Positions 8,725 through 17,321 of a stretch of 64,000 nucleotides of DNA are shown piece after piece. The stretch's first letter is position 1, and each line of letters starts with the position of its first letter. This stretch comes from Leucobacter muris. Lineage in GTDB: Bacteria; Actinomycetota; Actinomycetes; Actinomycetales; Microbacteriaceae. Location of the stretch: positions 1,488,001 to 1,552,000 of the forward strand of contig NZ_CP035037.1 in the NCBI RefSeq assembly GCF_004028235.1. The letters run 5' to 3'. The notes under the pieces were generated by a model. That model worked only from the letters and a program-made list of their open reading frames with translations, did not search any database and was not told the origin of the DNA. Made by a program: the position numbers and the translations under genes.

Positions 8725-10455
8725 GTGAAACCACTCGACCCGAGGCTGCTGCGGCACGCCCGCGCCGCACGCGGCGTGCTGCTGATCGGAGCCGCGCTGG
8801 GTGTGGCGCGCACGCTCGCGATCCTCGCCTGGAGCTGGCTGCTCGCGCAGGCGCTCGCGGTGGTGGCGCTGCCGGTGCTGGGCGGGATGGGCGGGGCCTC
8901 CGGAAGGGTCGCCGAGGGGGTGCTGCCGACCGAGCAGCTGCCGTGGCTGCTGCTCGGCGCGCTGCTCGCGCTCGGCGTGCGCTCGGCGGCGTCGTGGGGA
9001 ATGGACGCGGTGGCCGCCCGCGGCGCGGTGCTGGTGAAGGCGCAGCTGCGGGCCGCGGCGCTCGACGCCGTCGACGCGTGCTCCCCGCTGCGCGAGGGCC
9101 GGGGCTCCGACGCCGAGCAGGCGACCGCGCTCGGCCGCGGCCTCGACGCCCTCGACGGATACTTCTCGGGCTACGTGCCCCAGCTCATCCTCACCGCCGT
9201 CGCCACGCCGCTGCTGGTGCTGGCGGTGCTGCTCGCGGACCCGGTCAGCGGTGTGATCGTGCTCATCGTCTTCCCGGTGATCCCGGTCTTCATGATCCTC
9301 ATCGGCCTCGCCACCCAGGCGGTGCAGGATCGCCAGTGGGCGCAGCTGCAGCGGCTGTCGAGCTCGTTCCTCGACGCCGTCTCGGGTCTCGCCACCCTCA
9401 AGATCTTCGGGCGCGAACAGCGCCAATCGGCTCGCATCGCCCGCGAGACCGAGGAGTACCGCTCGCGCACCATGAAGGTGCTGCGCGTCACGTTCCTCTC
9501 GGGCTTCGTGCTCGACCTGGCCGGCACGTTCTCGATCGCCCTCGTCGCGGTGACGGTGGGCACGCGCCTCGTCGACGGCGCGTTCCCGCTCGCGCTCGGT
9601 CTGTTCGTGCTGCTGCTGCTGCCGGAGGTGTTCATCCCGATCCGCCAGGTGGGCGCGGCCTTCCACGCCTCGACGGAGGGGCTCGCCGCCTCGGCGCAGG
9701 TGTTCGACATCATCGAGCGGCGAGACGAGGGGCGGACCGCGGGCGTCGCGCACTCGGATCGCGTCTCGGTCGACGCCGTCGTGCTCGCCCGCGGCGGCCC
9801 GCCGGTGGTGGGGCCGATCACGCTGTTCGCGGCCCCCGGAGAGATCGTGGGCATCGCCGGGCCCTCGGGCGCCGGCAAGTCGACCCTGCTCGCGGCCCTG
9901 CTCGGTTTCCTCGAACCCCGGGAGGGGAGGATCGCGCGACCCGCCGAGGTCGCCTGGGTCGGGCAGCGGCCGGGCCTGCTGCAGGGCAGCGTCGCGCAGA
10001 ACGTGGCGCTGGGGGAGCCGCGGACGGATCCCGCGCTCGTGGCCCGGGCCCTCGCCGCCGTGGGCCTGTCGGCGATCGATCCCGAGGCCGAGCTCGGCGC
10101 CGCGGGCGCGGGGCTCTCCGGCGGGCAGGCGCAGCGCGTGGCGATCGCCCGCTGCCTGTACCGGGCGTGGAATCGCGACGCCGCCGCGCTGCTGCTCGAC
10201 GAGCCGACCTCGGCGCTCGACGCCGAGAACGAGGCGCTCGTCTGCCGGGTGCTGCGCGAGGAGGCGCAGACCGGTCGAGTCGTGCTCGTCGTGAGCCATC
10301 GGCCGGCGGTGCTGGCCGCCGCCGACCGGGTGGTGCGGCTCGAGGCGATCCCCGGCGGCGAGACCGACGCCGATGCGGGGGGAGCCGCGATGGATGCCCG
10401 CCGGGCCGCGGGCGCCGATGCCGATGCCGACGCGGAGAGCGGGGTGAGCGCGTGA
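8725..10455 (+). CDS. cydD: Cytochrome bd assembly ABC exporter subunit CydD
   Basis: A 576-residue half-transporter with six N-terminal membrane spans and a C-terminal ATPase domain. CydDC handles haem and low-molecular-weight thiols across the membrane and is needed for bd oxidase assembly. Walker A GPSGAGKST is at residues 379-387; the LSGGQAQR signature, the Walker B LLLDEPTS and the H-loop VVSHRP are all present. GTG 8725 was chosen for its AGGAA site; an in-frame GTG at 8668 lies next to the -10 and cannot be used from that promoter. A short Ala/Asp-rich tail ends the protein. The stop overlaps the cydC start by 4 bp. Confidence 0.93.
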   Translation: MKPLDPRLLRHARAARGVLLIGAALGVARTLAILAWSWLLAQALAVVALPVLGGMGGASGRVAEGVLPTEQLPWLLLGALLALGVRSAASWGMDAVAARGAVLVKAQLRAAALDAVDACSPLREGRGSDAEQATALGRGLDALDGYFSGYVPQLILTAVATPLLVLAVLLADPVSGVIVLIVFPVIPVFMILIGLATQAVQDRQWAQLQRLSSSFLDAVSGLATLKIFGREQRQSARIARETEEYRSRTMKVLRVTFLSGFVLDLAGTFSIALVAVTVGTRLVDGAFPLALGLFVLLLLPEVFIPIRQVGAAFHASTEGLAASAQVFDIIERRDEGRTAGVAHSDRVSVDAVVLARGGPPVVGPITLFAAPGEIVGIAGPSGAGKSTLLAALLGFLEPREGRIARPAEVAWVGQRPGLLQGSVAQNVALGEPRTDPALVARALAAVGLSAIDPEAELGAAGAGLSGGQAQRVAIARCLYRAWNRDAAALLLDEPTSALDAENEALVCRVLREEAQTGRVVLVVSHRPAVLAAADRVVRLEAIPGGETDADAGGAAMDARRAAGADADADAESGVSA

Positions 10456-12176
10456 GCCGCCGCACTGCGACAGCCGAGGCGCCGCGCCGGGCGGTGCTCG
10501 AGCGCGCCATGCCCTCGCGGCGCCGGCGCACCCCGGGCGCCCTGCTCGGGGTGCTCGCCGACGCCTGCGTCGTAGGCCTGCTCGGCCTCAGCATGTGGCT
10601 GATCGTGCGGGCGGGCGAGCAGCCGCCCATCCTGCACCTCACCTTCGCCGTCGTGGGCGTGCGGGCCCTCGCCATCGGGCGCGCGGCGTTCCGCTACACC
10701 GAGCGGCTCTTCAGCCACGACGCGGCGCTCGCGCAACTCGCGGCGCTGCGCGCGCAGACCTTCGACGCGCTCGTGCCGCGCGTGCCCGGCGCCGTCGAGT
10801 CGCACCGGCGCGGCGAGGTGCTCGCGGCGTTCGTGGACGACGTGGACCAACTGCAGGACGAGCCGCTGCGCGTGCGCCAGCCTCTCGTCGTGAGCGGCGT
10901 CGTGGTGCTGCTCAGCCTGATCGTCGTCGCCCTCGCCTCGCCGCTCGGCGCACTGATCCTCGCGGCGGTGCTGCTGGCAGCCGGCGGGCTCGCCGCCCTG
11001 CTCGCCGAGCGCCTCGCGGGCCGCGACGACCGCGAGCTCAGCGCCGCCCGCGCCGGCCTCGTCGACGCCCTGCTCGAGCGCTTCGCCTCGGCCGAGGTGC
11101 TCGCCGCCTTCGGGGCGACCGGCATGCAGCGCGAGCGGATCGCGGCTGCCGAGGCGCGCCTGTCGCGGGTGCAGCTGCGCCGCGCGCGCGCCGCGGGCCT
11201 CACCGGCGGGTTGCTGTCGCTCGGCGCCGGGCTCGCCTCGCTGCTGCTGCTTGTCGCGCTGCTGCCGACCCTCGGCTCGGGCCTCAGCGCGCCGCTCTTC
11301 GCCGCGGTGATCATCGTGCCCGCAGCCGTGTTCGAGGTCTTCGCCCAGGTGCCGGCCGCCCTCGCGGCTCGCCGCACCGTGCGGTCGAGCGCCGACCGGG
11401 TGGCCGAGCTCACCGAGACGCCGCTGCCGCGGGAGATCCCCGTGGATCGCGTCGGCGAGGGTGCGGAGATCGAGTCCGTTTGGGGCGACGCCCGCGTCGG
11501 CGCAGCAGTGGACTCGGCCGGAGTCGCCGACGGCCCGCTCGGCCCGCTCATCGAGGTGCGCGACCTATCGGTGCGGCACCCGGGGGCGGATCACGACGCC
11601 GTCGCCGGCGTGGACTTCGAGCTGCGCGCCGGCGAGACGCTCGTGGTCACCGGCGAGAGCGGAGCCGGCAAGAGCACGCTCGCTCTCGCCCTGGTGCGGT
11701 TCATCGACTACCGCGGCGCCTACCGTCTGCGGGGCGTCGAGGCCCGGCGGCTGCCGATCGCCGAGGTGCGGCGCTCCGTGGGCCTCTGCGAACAGGCGCC
11801 GCACCTGTTCGACGCCGACCTGCGACAGAACCTCAAGTTCGCCCGCGACACGGCGAGCGACGACGAGCTGATGGCGGCGCTCGATCGCGTCGGACTCGGG
11901 GCGTGGGCGCGCGACCGCGGCGGTCTCGACGCCGCGGTGGGCGAGCACGGGGCGCTGGTCTCGGGCGGGCAGGCGCAGCGGATCGCGCTCGCCCGCGCGA
12001 TCCTCGCCGATTTCCCGGTCGTGGTGCTCGACGAACCGACGGCGGGCGTCGACCGCGAGCTCGCCGACAGGCTGCTGACCGACCTGGTCGGCGCGGTGCC
12101 CGAAGACCGGGCGGTGATCCTCATCACGCACACCGAGCTGCCCGCCGGACTGCCCGCCCGCACCCTCGCCCTCTGA
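10452..12176 (+). CDS. cydC: Cytochrome bd assembly ABC exporter subunit CydC
   Basis: The 574-residue partner of CydD. Membrane spans occupy residues about 25-310, then comes an ATPase domain with Walker A GESGAGKST at 401-409, signature LVSGGQAQR, Walker B VVVLDEPTAG and H-loop ITHTE. The linker between the two (about 330-360) is variable. The GTG start overlaps the cydD stop (GTGA), so the heterodimer is made by coupled translation. No clear terminator follows before the siderophore cluster 130 bp on. Confidence 0.92.
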   Translation: MSRRTATAEAPRRAVLERAMPSRRRRTPGALLGVLADACVVGLLGLSMWLIVRAGEQPPILHLTFAVVGVRALAIGRAAFRYTERLFSHDAALAQLAALRAQTFDALVPRVPGAVESHRRGEVLAAFVDDVDQLQDEPLRVRQPLVVSGVVVLLSLIVVALASPLGALILAAVLLAAGGLAALLAERLAGRDDRELSAARAGLVDALLERFASAEVLAAFGATGMQRERIAAAEARLSRVQLRRARAAGLTGGLLSLGAGLASLLLLVALLPTLGSGLSAPLFAAVIIVPAAVFEVFAQVPAALAARRTVRSSADRVAELTETPLPREIPVDRVGEGAEIESVWGDARVGAAVDSAGVADGPLGPLIEVRDLSVRHPGADHDAVAGVDFELRAGETLVVTGESGAGKSTLALALVRFIDYRGAYRLRGVEARRLPIAEVRRSVGLCEQAPHLFDADLRQNLKFARDTASDDELMAALDRVGLGAWARDRGGLDAAVGEHGALVSGGQAQRIALARAILADFPVVVLDEPTAGVDRELADRLLTDLVGAVPEDRAVILITHTELPAGLPARTLAL

Positions 12177-12251
12177 CCGGGGCCGGGGCGCTGCGGGGCG
12201 CCTGGAGCGCGTGCCTGCGATTCTCCCGTGAGTTCATCAGATGAAGTGGGG

Positions 12252-12270
12252 TTAGGATACCCTCAGCTCC
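12252..12270 (+). promoter_or_regulatory. Candidate DtxR/IdeR iron box
   Basis: TTAGGATACCCTCAGCTCC matches the actinobacterial iron-box consensus TTAGGTTAGGCTAACCTAA at 12 of 19 positions, with a perfect TTAGG left half-site. It sits about 37 bp before the first gene of a siderophore importer, where an iron repressor would be expected to act. Confidence 0.5.
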
Positions 12271-12306
12271 GTCGCACCCGGCGGAGACGAGACCGGGAGC
12301 CCTGCT

Positions 12307-13347
12307 GTGCACGCCACCACGACCGCGGAAGACACGCTGCGCGCCGCGTCGGCGATGAGGCGTCGTCGCGTCGTCGCGGTCGTGCTCGGCGTCGTGCTGC
12401 TCGCGGCGCTGGCGCTCGCGAGCCTGCTCGTCGGCTCCGGCCGCCTCAGCACCGCGGAAGCCTGGCGGCTGCTGTTCACGGATGACGGCGGGCCCGACGG
12501 CCTGATCGTCAGGGAGTACCGGGTGCCGCGCACCCTGCTCGCGATCGCGGTCGGCATCGCACTCGGCCTGTCGGGCGCGATCATCCAGGCGATCACGCGC
12601 AACCCCCTCGCCGACCCCGGCATCCTGGGCGTGAACGCCGGCGCCTACACGGCGGTCGTGTTCGCTGCGGCGTGGCTCGGATCCTCGCTCACCGGCGCCC
12701 ACATCGCGTTCTCGCTCGCGGGCGCCCTCGTGGCCGCCCTCGTCGTCTACGGCATCGGCACCACGGGCCCCGCCGGCGGCACGCCGACGAAGCTCGTGCT
12801 CACCGGCACGGCCTTCGGCGCCGTGCTCACCGGCATCAGCTTCGCCGTCACCCTGACGCAGCCCGAGGTCTTCGACCGGGTGCGCTTCTGGGCGGCGGGA
12901 TCGCTGCAGAACCGCCAGTTCGACACGCTGTGGGCGGTGCTGCCGTTCATCGTCGTCGGCGCTGCGATCGCCCTCGTACTGCCCCGCGCCCTGAACGCGC
13001 TCGCACTCGGCGACGACGTCGCGGTCGCGCTCGGATCGCGGCCCGCCGTCACCAAGCTCGCCGGAGTCACCGCCGTGACGCTGCTGTGCGGGGCCGCCAC
13101 CGCCGCGGCCGGGCCCATCGCTTTCGTCGGGCTCATGGTGCCGCACGCCCTGCGCAGCATCGTCGGGCCGGATCAGCGCTGGATCCTGCCGCTCTGCCTG
13201 ATCGCAGCCCCCGTGCTCATGCTCGCCGCCGACATCCTGGGGCGCGTCGCCGTATCCAGCGAGCTACCGGCGGGGGTGGTGACCGCCTTCCTCGGGGCGC
13301 CCGTGCTGATCGCGCTGACGCGGCGCAGGGGGGCGAGGGGACTGTGA
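12307..13347 (+). CDS. Ferric-siderophore ABC transporter permease (FecCD family, first subunit)
   Basis: A 346-residue BtuC/FepD-type permease with about ten membrane spans. It carries the family motifs RVPRTLLAIAVG (near residue 76), ITRNPLADPGILGVNAGA and the C-terminal GPIAFVGLMVPH block that contacts the ATPase. It forms the import channel with the next gene. The GTG at 12307 has a weak GGGAG site; an ATG at 12355 (residue 17) is an alternative start. The stop overlaps the next gene by 4 bp. Four genes in this cluster are linked the same way, and an iron box lies upstream. Confidence 0.92.
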   Translation: MHATTTAEDTLRAASAMRRRRVVAVVLGVVLLAALALASLLVGSGRLSTAEAWRLLFTDDGGPDGLIVREYRVPRTLLAIAVGIALGLSGAIIQAITRNPLADPGILGVNAGAYTAVVFAAAWLGSSLTGAHIAFSLAGALVAALVVYGIGTTGPAGGTPTKLVLTGTAFGAVLTGISFAVTLTQPEVFDRVRFWAAGSLQNRQFDTLWAVLPFIVVGAAIALVLPRALNALALGDDVAVALGSRPAVTKLAGVTAVTLLCGAATAAAGPIAFVGLMVPHALRSIVGPDQRWILPLCLIAAPVLMLAADILGRVAVSSELPAGVVTAFLGAPVLIALTRRRGARGL

Positions 13348-14396
13348 AGGGGCAGCTGCACTGGCCGACCGCGATCAGACCCGTGCGCCTCGGCGGCTTC
13401 AGCGGAAGGCTCGAGGTGCGCGCCGCGTGGTGGACGGCCGCGGCCGCCCTCGCCGCCCTCGCGCTGGGGCTCTTCTCGGTGACGATCGGCAGCTCGGGGC
13501 TGGGCTTCGGCGATCTGCTCGCGGCGCTGAGCGGCCGGGCCGACGACGTGACCGCGCGCATCCTGCTGGAGTGGCGGCTGCCGCGGATCGTCTTCGCGCT
13601 GCTCGGGGGAGCGGCTCTCGCGGTCGCGGGCGCCGTCTTCCAGTCGATCACCCGTAACCCGCTCGGCAGCCCCGACATCATCGGCTTCTCGACGGGAGCG
13701 TACACGGGAGCGCTGCTCGTCTCGCTGGCCGCGGCGGGTAGCGCGCTCGGCACCGCGCTCGGCGCGCTGGCCGGCGGGCTGCTCACCGGCGCCGCCGTGT
13801 ACCTGCTGGCCTACCGCCGCGGGGTGAGCGGCATGCGCATCATCGTGGTGGGCATCGGCGTCAGCCTCTTCCTCGGCGCATTCAACACCTGGCTGCTCAC
13901 GGTGCTGCGCGTCGAGCAGGCGATCTCCGCCGCCAGCTGGGGGGCGGGGTCGCTCGCCGACATCTCGTGGGCGCACACGGTGCCGGTCGTCGTGAGCACA
14001 CTCGTCGGCATCCCGCTCGTGCTGCTGCTCGCCGCCGACATGCGCATGCTCGAGATGGGCGACGACGCCGGGCGAGGGCTCGGCGTCGGTGCCGAGGCGG
14101 TGCGCCTGCGCATGCTGATCATCGCGATCGCGATGCTCGCCATCGTCACCGCGGCGGCCGGTCCGATCGCCTTCGTCGCCCTCGCCGCGCCGCAGCTCGC
14201 GATGCGCGTCACCGGCACGCCGGGCGTGCGCGTGCTGCCCGCCGCCGCGTTCGGCGCCCTGCTCCTCACCGCCTCGGACCTCGTGGCGCGCACCATCATC
14301 GCCCCCGAGCAGCTGCCCGTCGGCGTCGTCACGCTCTCAGTGGGCGGCGCCTATCTCGTGTGGCTGCTCGCCTCGTTCGGAAGGAAAGCCAGATGA
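13344..14396 (+). CDS. Ferric-siderophore ABC transporter permease (FecCD family, second subunit)
   Basis: A 350-residue second BtuC-type permease, FepG-like. It contains LPRIVFALLGGAALAVAGAV (near residue 76), SITRNPLGSPDIIGFSTGA and GPIAFVALAAPQLA in the expected order, with about nine or ten spans. The GTG start overlaps the preceding stop (GTGA), and its own stop overlaps the ATPase gene (ATGA). Having two distinct permeases means a heterodimeric channel, typical of enterobactin- and other ferric-siderophore systems. Confidence 0.92.
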   Translation: MKGQLHWPTAIRPVRLGGFSGRLEVRAAWWTAAAALAALALGLFSVTIGSSGLGFGDLLAALSGRADDVTARILLEWRLPRIVFALLGGAALAVAGAVFQSITRNPLGSPDIIGFSTGAYTGALLVSLAAAGSALGTALGALAGGLLTGAAVYLLAYRRGVSGMRIIVVGIGVSLFLGAFNTWLLTVLRVEQAISAASWGAGSLADISWAHTVPVVVSTLVGIPLVLLLAADMRMLEMGDDAGRGLGVGAEAVRLRMLIIAIAMLAIVTAAAGPIAFVALAAPQLAMRVTGTPGVRVLPAAAFGALLLTASDLVARTIIAPEQLPVGVVTLSVGGAYLVWLLASFGRKAR

Positions 14397-15280
14397 CCGA
14401 GCTACCCCGCCTGAGCGCAGGCGCGCCCCTGCCCGCCGCGCCCGAGTCCGCTGCGGACGCCGCGCCACGGCTGAGCGCCCACCGGCTGAGCGCTCAGCGG
14501 CTCAGCACCGGCTACGGCGACCGCAGCATCATCGAGCAGCTCGACCTCGACGTGCCGCCGGGCGAGTTCACCGCGATCATCGGGCCGAACGGCTGCGGCA
14601 AGTCGACGCTGCTGCGCTCGCTCGCGCGGCTGATCCAGCCCTCGGCGGGCGCGGTGCTGCTCGACGGCGAGGACATCGCGACGATCCGCGCCAAGGAGCT
14701 CGCACGCCGCATCGGCCTGCTGCCGCAGACCTCGATCGCACCCGAGGGCATCACGGTGATCGACCTCGTGAGCCGCGGCCGGCACCCCCACCAGAGCATC
14801 CTCAAGCGCTGGAGCCGGCACGATGAGGAGGCGGTGCGCGACGCGCTCGAGCGCACGCGCCTCACCGAGTTCGCGACGAGGATCGTCGACGAGCTCTCGG
14901 GCGGGCAGCGCCAGCGGGTCTGGATCGCGATGGCCCTCGCCCAGGAGACGCCCGTGCTGCTGCTCGACGAGCCCACGACCTACCTCGACATCTCGCACCA
15001 GATCGACGTGCTCAACCTGTGCGCCGGCCTGCAGCGCGAGGGGCGCACGCTCGTCGCGGTGCTGCACGACCTCAACCAGGCCGCCCGCTACGCGACGCAC
15101 CTCGTCGCGGTCGACGGCGGGCGCATCGTGGCGCAGGGCGCCCCGCACGAGGTGGTCACCCCCGAACTGCTGCACGACGTCTTCGGCGTCGCCGCCCGCG
15201 TCATCGCCGACCCCGAGACCGGCGGCCCGCTCATCATTCCGCACGCCCCCGATATCCCCGCACCGAAGGAGCACTCATGA
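14393..15280 (+). CDS. Ferric-siderophore ABC transporter ATP-binding protein
   Basis: A 295-residue FepC-type ATPase. Walker A GPNGCGKST is at residues 64-72, followed by the Q-loop LLPQTS, the LSGGQRQRVWIAMA signature, Walker B LLLDEPTTYLD and H-loop VLHDLNQA. The LDISHQ sequence after Walker B is characteristic of iron-siderophore transporters. The first 40 residues are an extra Ala/Pro-rich segment with the repeat RLSAHRLSAQRLS. AAGGAAAG precedes the ATG, which overlaps the permease stop. Confidence 0.93.
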   Translation: MTELPRLSAGAPLPAAPESAADAAPRLSAHRLSAQRLSTGYGDRSIIEQLDLDVPPGEFTAIIGPNGCGKSTLLRSLARLIQPSAGAVLLDGEDIATIRAKELARRIGLLPQTSIAPEGITVIDLVSRGRHPHQSILKRWSRHDEEAVRDALERTRLTEFATRIVDELSGGQRQRVWIAMALAQETPVLLLDEPTTYLDISHQIDVLNLCAGLQREGRTLVAVLHDLNQAARYATHLVAVDGGRIVAQGAPHEVVTPELLHDVFGVAARVIADPETGGPLIIPHAPDIPAPKEHS

Positions 15281-16278
15281 CACACCTCCGCACCGCAGCC
15301 GCCGGGCTCGCGATCGCCGCGCTCGCCCTCACCGGCTGCTCGAACAGCGCCGGCGGCGGCGACACCGGCTCCGCCGAGGGGCTCCTCGGCACCGTGGCCG
15401 ACACGATCTACGGACCCGTCGAGGTGCCCGAGCCCGACGACGGCGAGCTGACCGTCGTCGCGCTCGGCTGGTCGGACGCCGAGGTCGCGCTCTCCCTCGG
15501 CGTCGTGCCCGTCGCCGTCTCCGACTGGATGGCGCTCGGCGAGGAATCGCACGGCGTCGGCGCCTGGGCGCAGGACGCGCTCGACGGCGCCGACCCCACC
15601 GTCTTCGAGAACCCCTTCGGCGGATACGACTACGAGGCGATCCAGGCCCTCGACCCGGACGTGATCCTGAACACCCGATCCGCCGCCGACGAGGAGCAGT
15701 ATCAGCGGCTCAGCTCGATCGCGCCCACCGTGTACGCCCCCGAGGGCACACCCGACTTCGGAACCTCGTGGGATGCGCAGGTCGAGCAGGTCGCTGCGGC
15801 CCTCGGCCTCGAAGACGAGGGGAAGCGAGTCGTCGAAGAGGTGCAGCAGGGCATCGCCGACGCGGCCGAGGCGCACCCCCAGTTCGACAGCGTCACGGCG
15901 GTCACCGGAACCAAGTTCGGCGACTCCTACGGCGCCTACATCGCCGGCGACTTCCGCTGGGACCTGCTCGCGGACCTGGGCTTCGAGCAGAACCCGCCGG
16001 TGCTCGACCTCGAACCCAGCGGCTTCTACGTCGAACTCTCGGCCGAGCAGATCAGCGCGCTCGACGCCGAGGCGGCGATCTTCTTCCCGATCGGCTACAC
16101 GCTCGAGGAGATGCAGCAGGATCCGCTCGTCGGCTCGCTCGACGTCGTCAAGCAGGATCGCACCGTCTGGCTCGAAGAGGGCGACGAGCTGACGCAAGCG
16201 TTCAGCGCAGCGAGCCCGCTCTCGATCCCGATCGTCGTCGACGGCCTCGCGAGCCGACTCTCCGAGATCATCGGCTGA
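15277..16278 (+). CDS. Iron-siderophore ABC transporter substrate-binding lipoprotein
   Basis: A 333-residue periplasmic-binding-protein-like lipoprotein of the FepB/FecB class. It has a signal peptide with lipobox LTGC, giving lipidated Cys21, then a low-complexity Gly/Ala spacer and a helical-backbone binding fold. Such proteins capture the ferric siderophore outside the membrane and dock on the permeases. The ATG overlaps the ATPase stop by 4 bp and has a GAAGGAG site. A perfect 15-bp hairpin follows the stop. The siderophore class cannot be told, and no siderophore biosynthesis gene is nearby. Confidence 0.92.
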   Translation: MTHLRTAAAGLAIAALALTGCSNSAGGGDTGSAEGLLGTVADTIYGPVEVPEPDDGELTVVALGWSDAEVALSLGVVPVAVSDWMALGEESHGVGAWAQDALDGADPTVFENPFGGYDYEAIQALDPDVILNTRSAADEEQYQRLSSIAPTVYAPEGTPDFGTSWDAQVEQVAAALGLEDEGKRVVEEVQQGIADAAEAHPQFDSVTAVTGTKFGDSYGAYIAGDFRWDLLADLGFEQNPPVLDLEPSGFYVELSAEQISALDAEAAIFFPIGYTLEEMQQDPLVGSLDVVKQDRTVWLEEGDELTQAFSAASPLSIPIVVDGLASRLSEIIG

Positions 16279-16285
16279 GCGCCCC

Positions 16286-16322
16286 CGATCGCCGGGGGCC
16301 GCAGATCGGCCCCCGGCGATCG
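16286..16322 (+). terminator. Perfect 15-bp hairpin after the siderophore-binding lipoprotein gene
   Basis: Arms 16286-16300 and 16308-16322 are exactly complementary with a 7-nt loop and no T tract. It lies in the 56-bp space before the next iron gene, so it may stop most transcripts or protect the 3' end of the binding-protein message. Confidence 0.7.
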
Positions 16323-16334
16323 ACCGCATCCACG

Positions 16335-17321
16335 ATGACTGCCCCCTCGCCCTACGTGCTCGCCCGCGTCTCGGTCTCCGAGGTCGTGCGGCTCTCGCCC
16401 GCCTTCATCCGCGTCGTCTTCGCCGGCCCAGACCTCGCCCAGGTCGGAATCGACGGCCCGATCTACGATCAGCGCATCAAACTCATCTTCCCGAGCGCCT
16501 CCGGAACCCTGCCGACGCTCGCGCCCGACGCGCACGACTGGTACGCGCAGTGGACCTCGCTTCCGGAGGAGCGCCGGGGATCCATGCGCACCTATTCGAT
16601 CCGCCACCTCACCGGCTCCGGAGACGGCACGCGCCTCGCGGTCGACTTCGTGCTGCACCTCAGCCCGGGGCTCACCGGCCCCGCCTCGGCCTGGGCCGAC
16701 GCCGCGCGCCGGGGCGACGAGATCCTGCTGCTTGCCCCGCGACGCGGCCAGGCCGGAGGGGGCATCGAGTTCGATCCCGAGGGCGCCTCCTCGCTGCTGC
16801 TCGTCGGCGACGAGACCGCCGCCCCCGCGATCGCGCGGATCCTCGAGGATCTGCCCGCCGAGGCGACGGGCGACGCGTTCATCGAGGTGCCCGGCCTCGA
16901 AGATCGCCTCGCCATCGACGCCCGATGCGACGTGCGCGTGCACTGGCTGCCCCGCGATGGCGCCGAGCACGGCGAGGCGCTACTGCCCGCCGTGCTGCGA
17001 CATCTCGGAGCCGCGACCGGACCCGGGGGGCCGGAGCGCGAGGCCGCGGGCGACGAGCTCGTGTGGGAGACGCCGGAGCACCCGCCCGAGACCGGTCGCG
17101 GACCGGGGCACGCAGCGGAGGGCTTGGCCGGCGGAGACGACATCCGGGCCGCCGCAACCCGAGCCGGGGCCGCCGTCGACGGCGCGACCTACGCGTGGAT
17201 CGCGGGCGAGAGCGGCGTGGTCACGGCACTCAGACGGCGCCTCGTGGGGGAGCTCGGCTTCGAGCGCTCGCGCGTCGCGTTCATGGGGTACTGGCGCCGC
17301 GGCGTCGCTATGCGGTCGTAA
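16335..17321 (+). CDS. Siderophore-interacting protein (FAD-binding ferric-siderophore reductase)
   Basis: A 328-residue SIP/ViuB-family flavoprotein that reduces ferric siderophore in the cytoplasm to release iron. The FAD-binding motif RTYSIR is near residue 86, followed by the LLVGDETAAPAI motif of the NAD(P)H side. The C-terminus holds YAWIAGESGVV and the family ending FMGYWRRG. A Gly/Pro-rich insert at about 225-270 lengthens the protein. The ATG has no good ribosome-binding site and lies 12 bp after a strong hairpin. Its last 14 bp overlap the convergent pabC gene. Confidence 0.92.
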   Translation: MTAPSPYVLARVSVSEVVRLSPAFIRVVFAGPDLAQVGIDGPIYDQRIKLIFPSASGTLPTLAPDAHDWYAQWTSLPEERRGSMRTYSIRHLTGSGDGTRLAVDFVLHLSPGLTGPASAWADAARRGDEILLLAPRRGQAGGGIEFDPEGASSLLLVGDETAAPAIARILEDLPAEATGDAFIEVPGLEDRLAIDARCDVRVHWLPRDGAEHGEALLPAVLRHLGAATGPGGPEREAAGDELVWETPEHPPETGRGPGHAAEGLAGGDDIRAAATRAGAAVDGATYAWIAGESGVVTALRRRLVGELGFERSRVAFMGYWRRGVAMRS

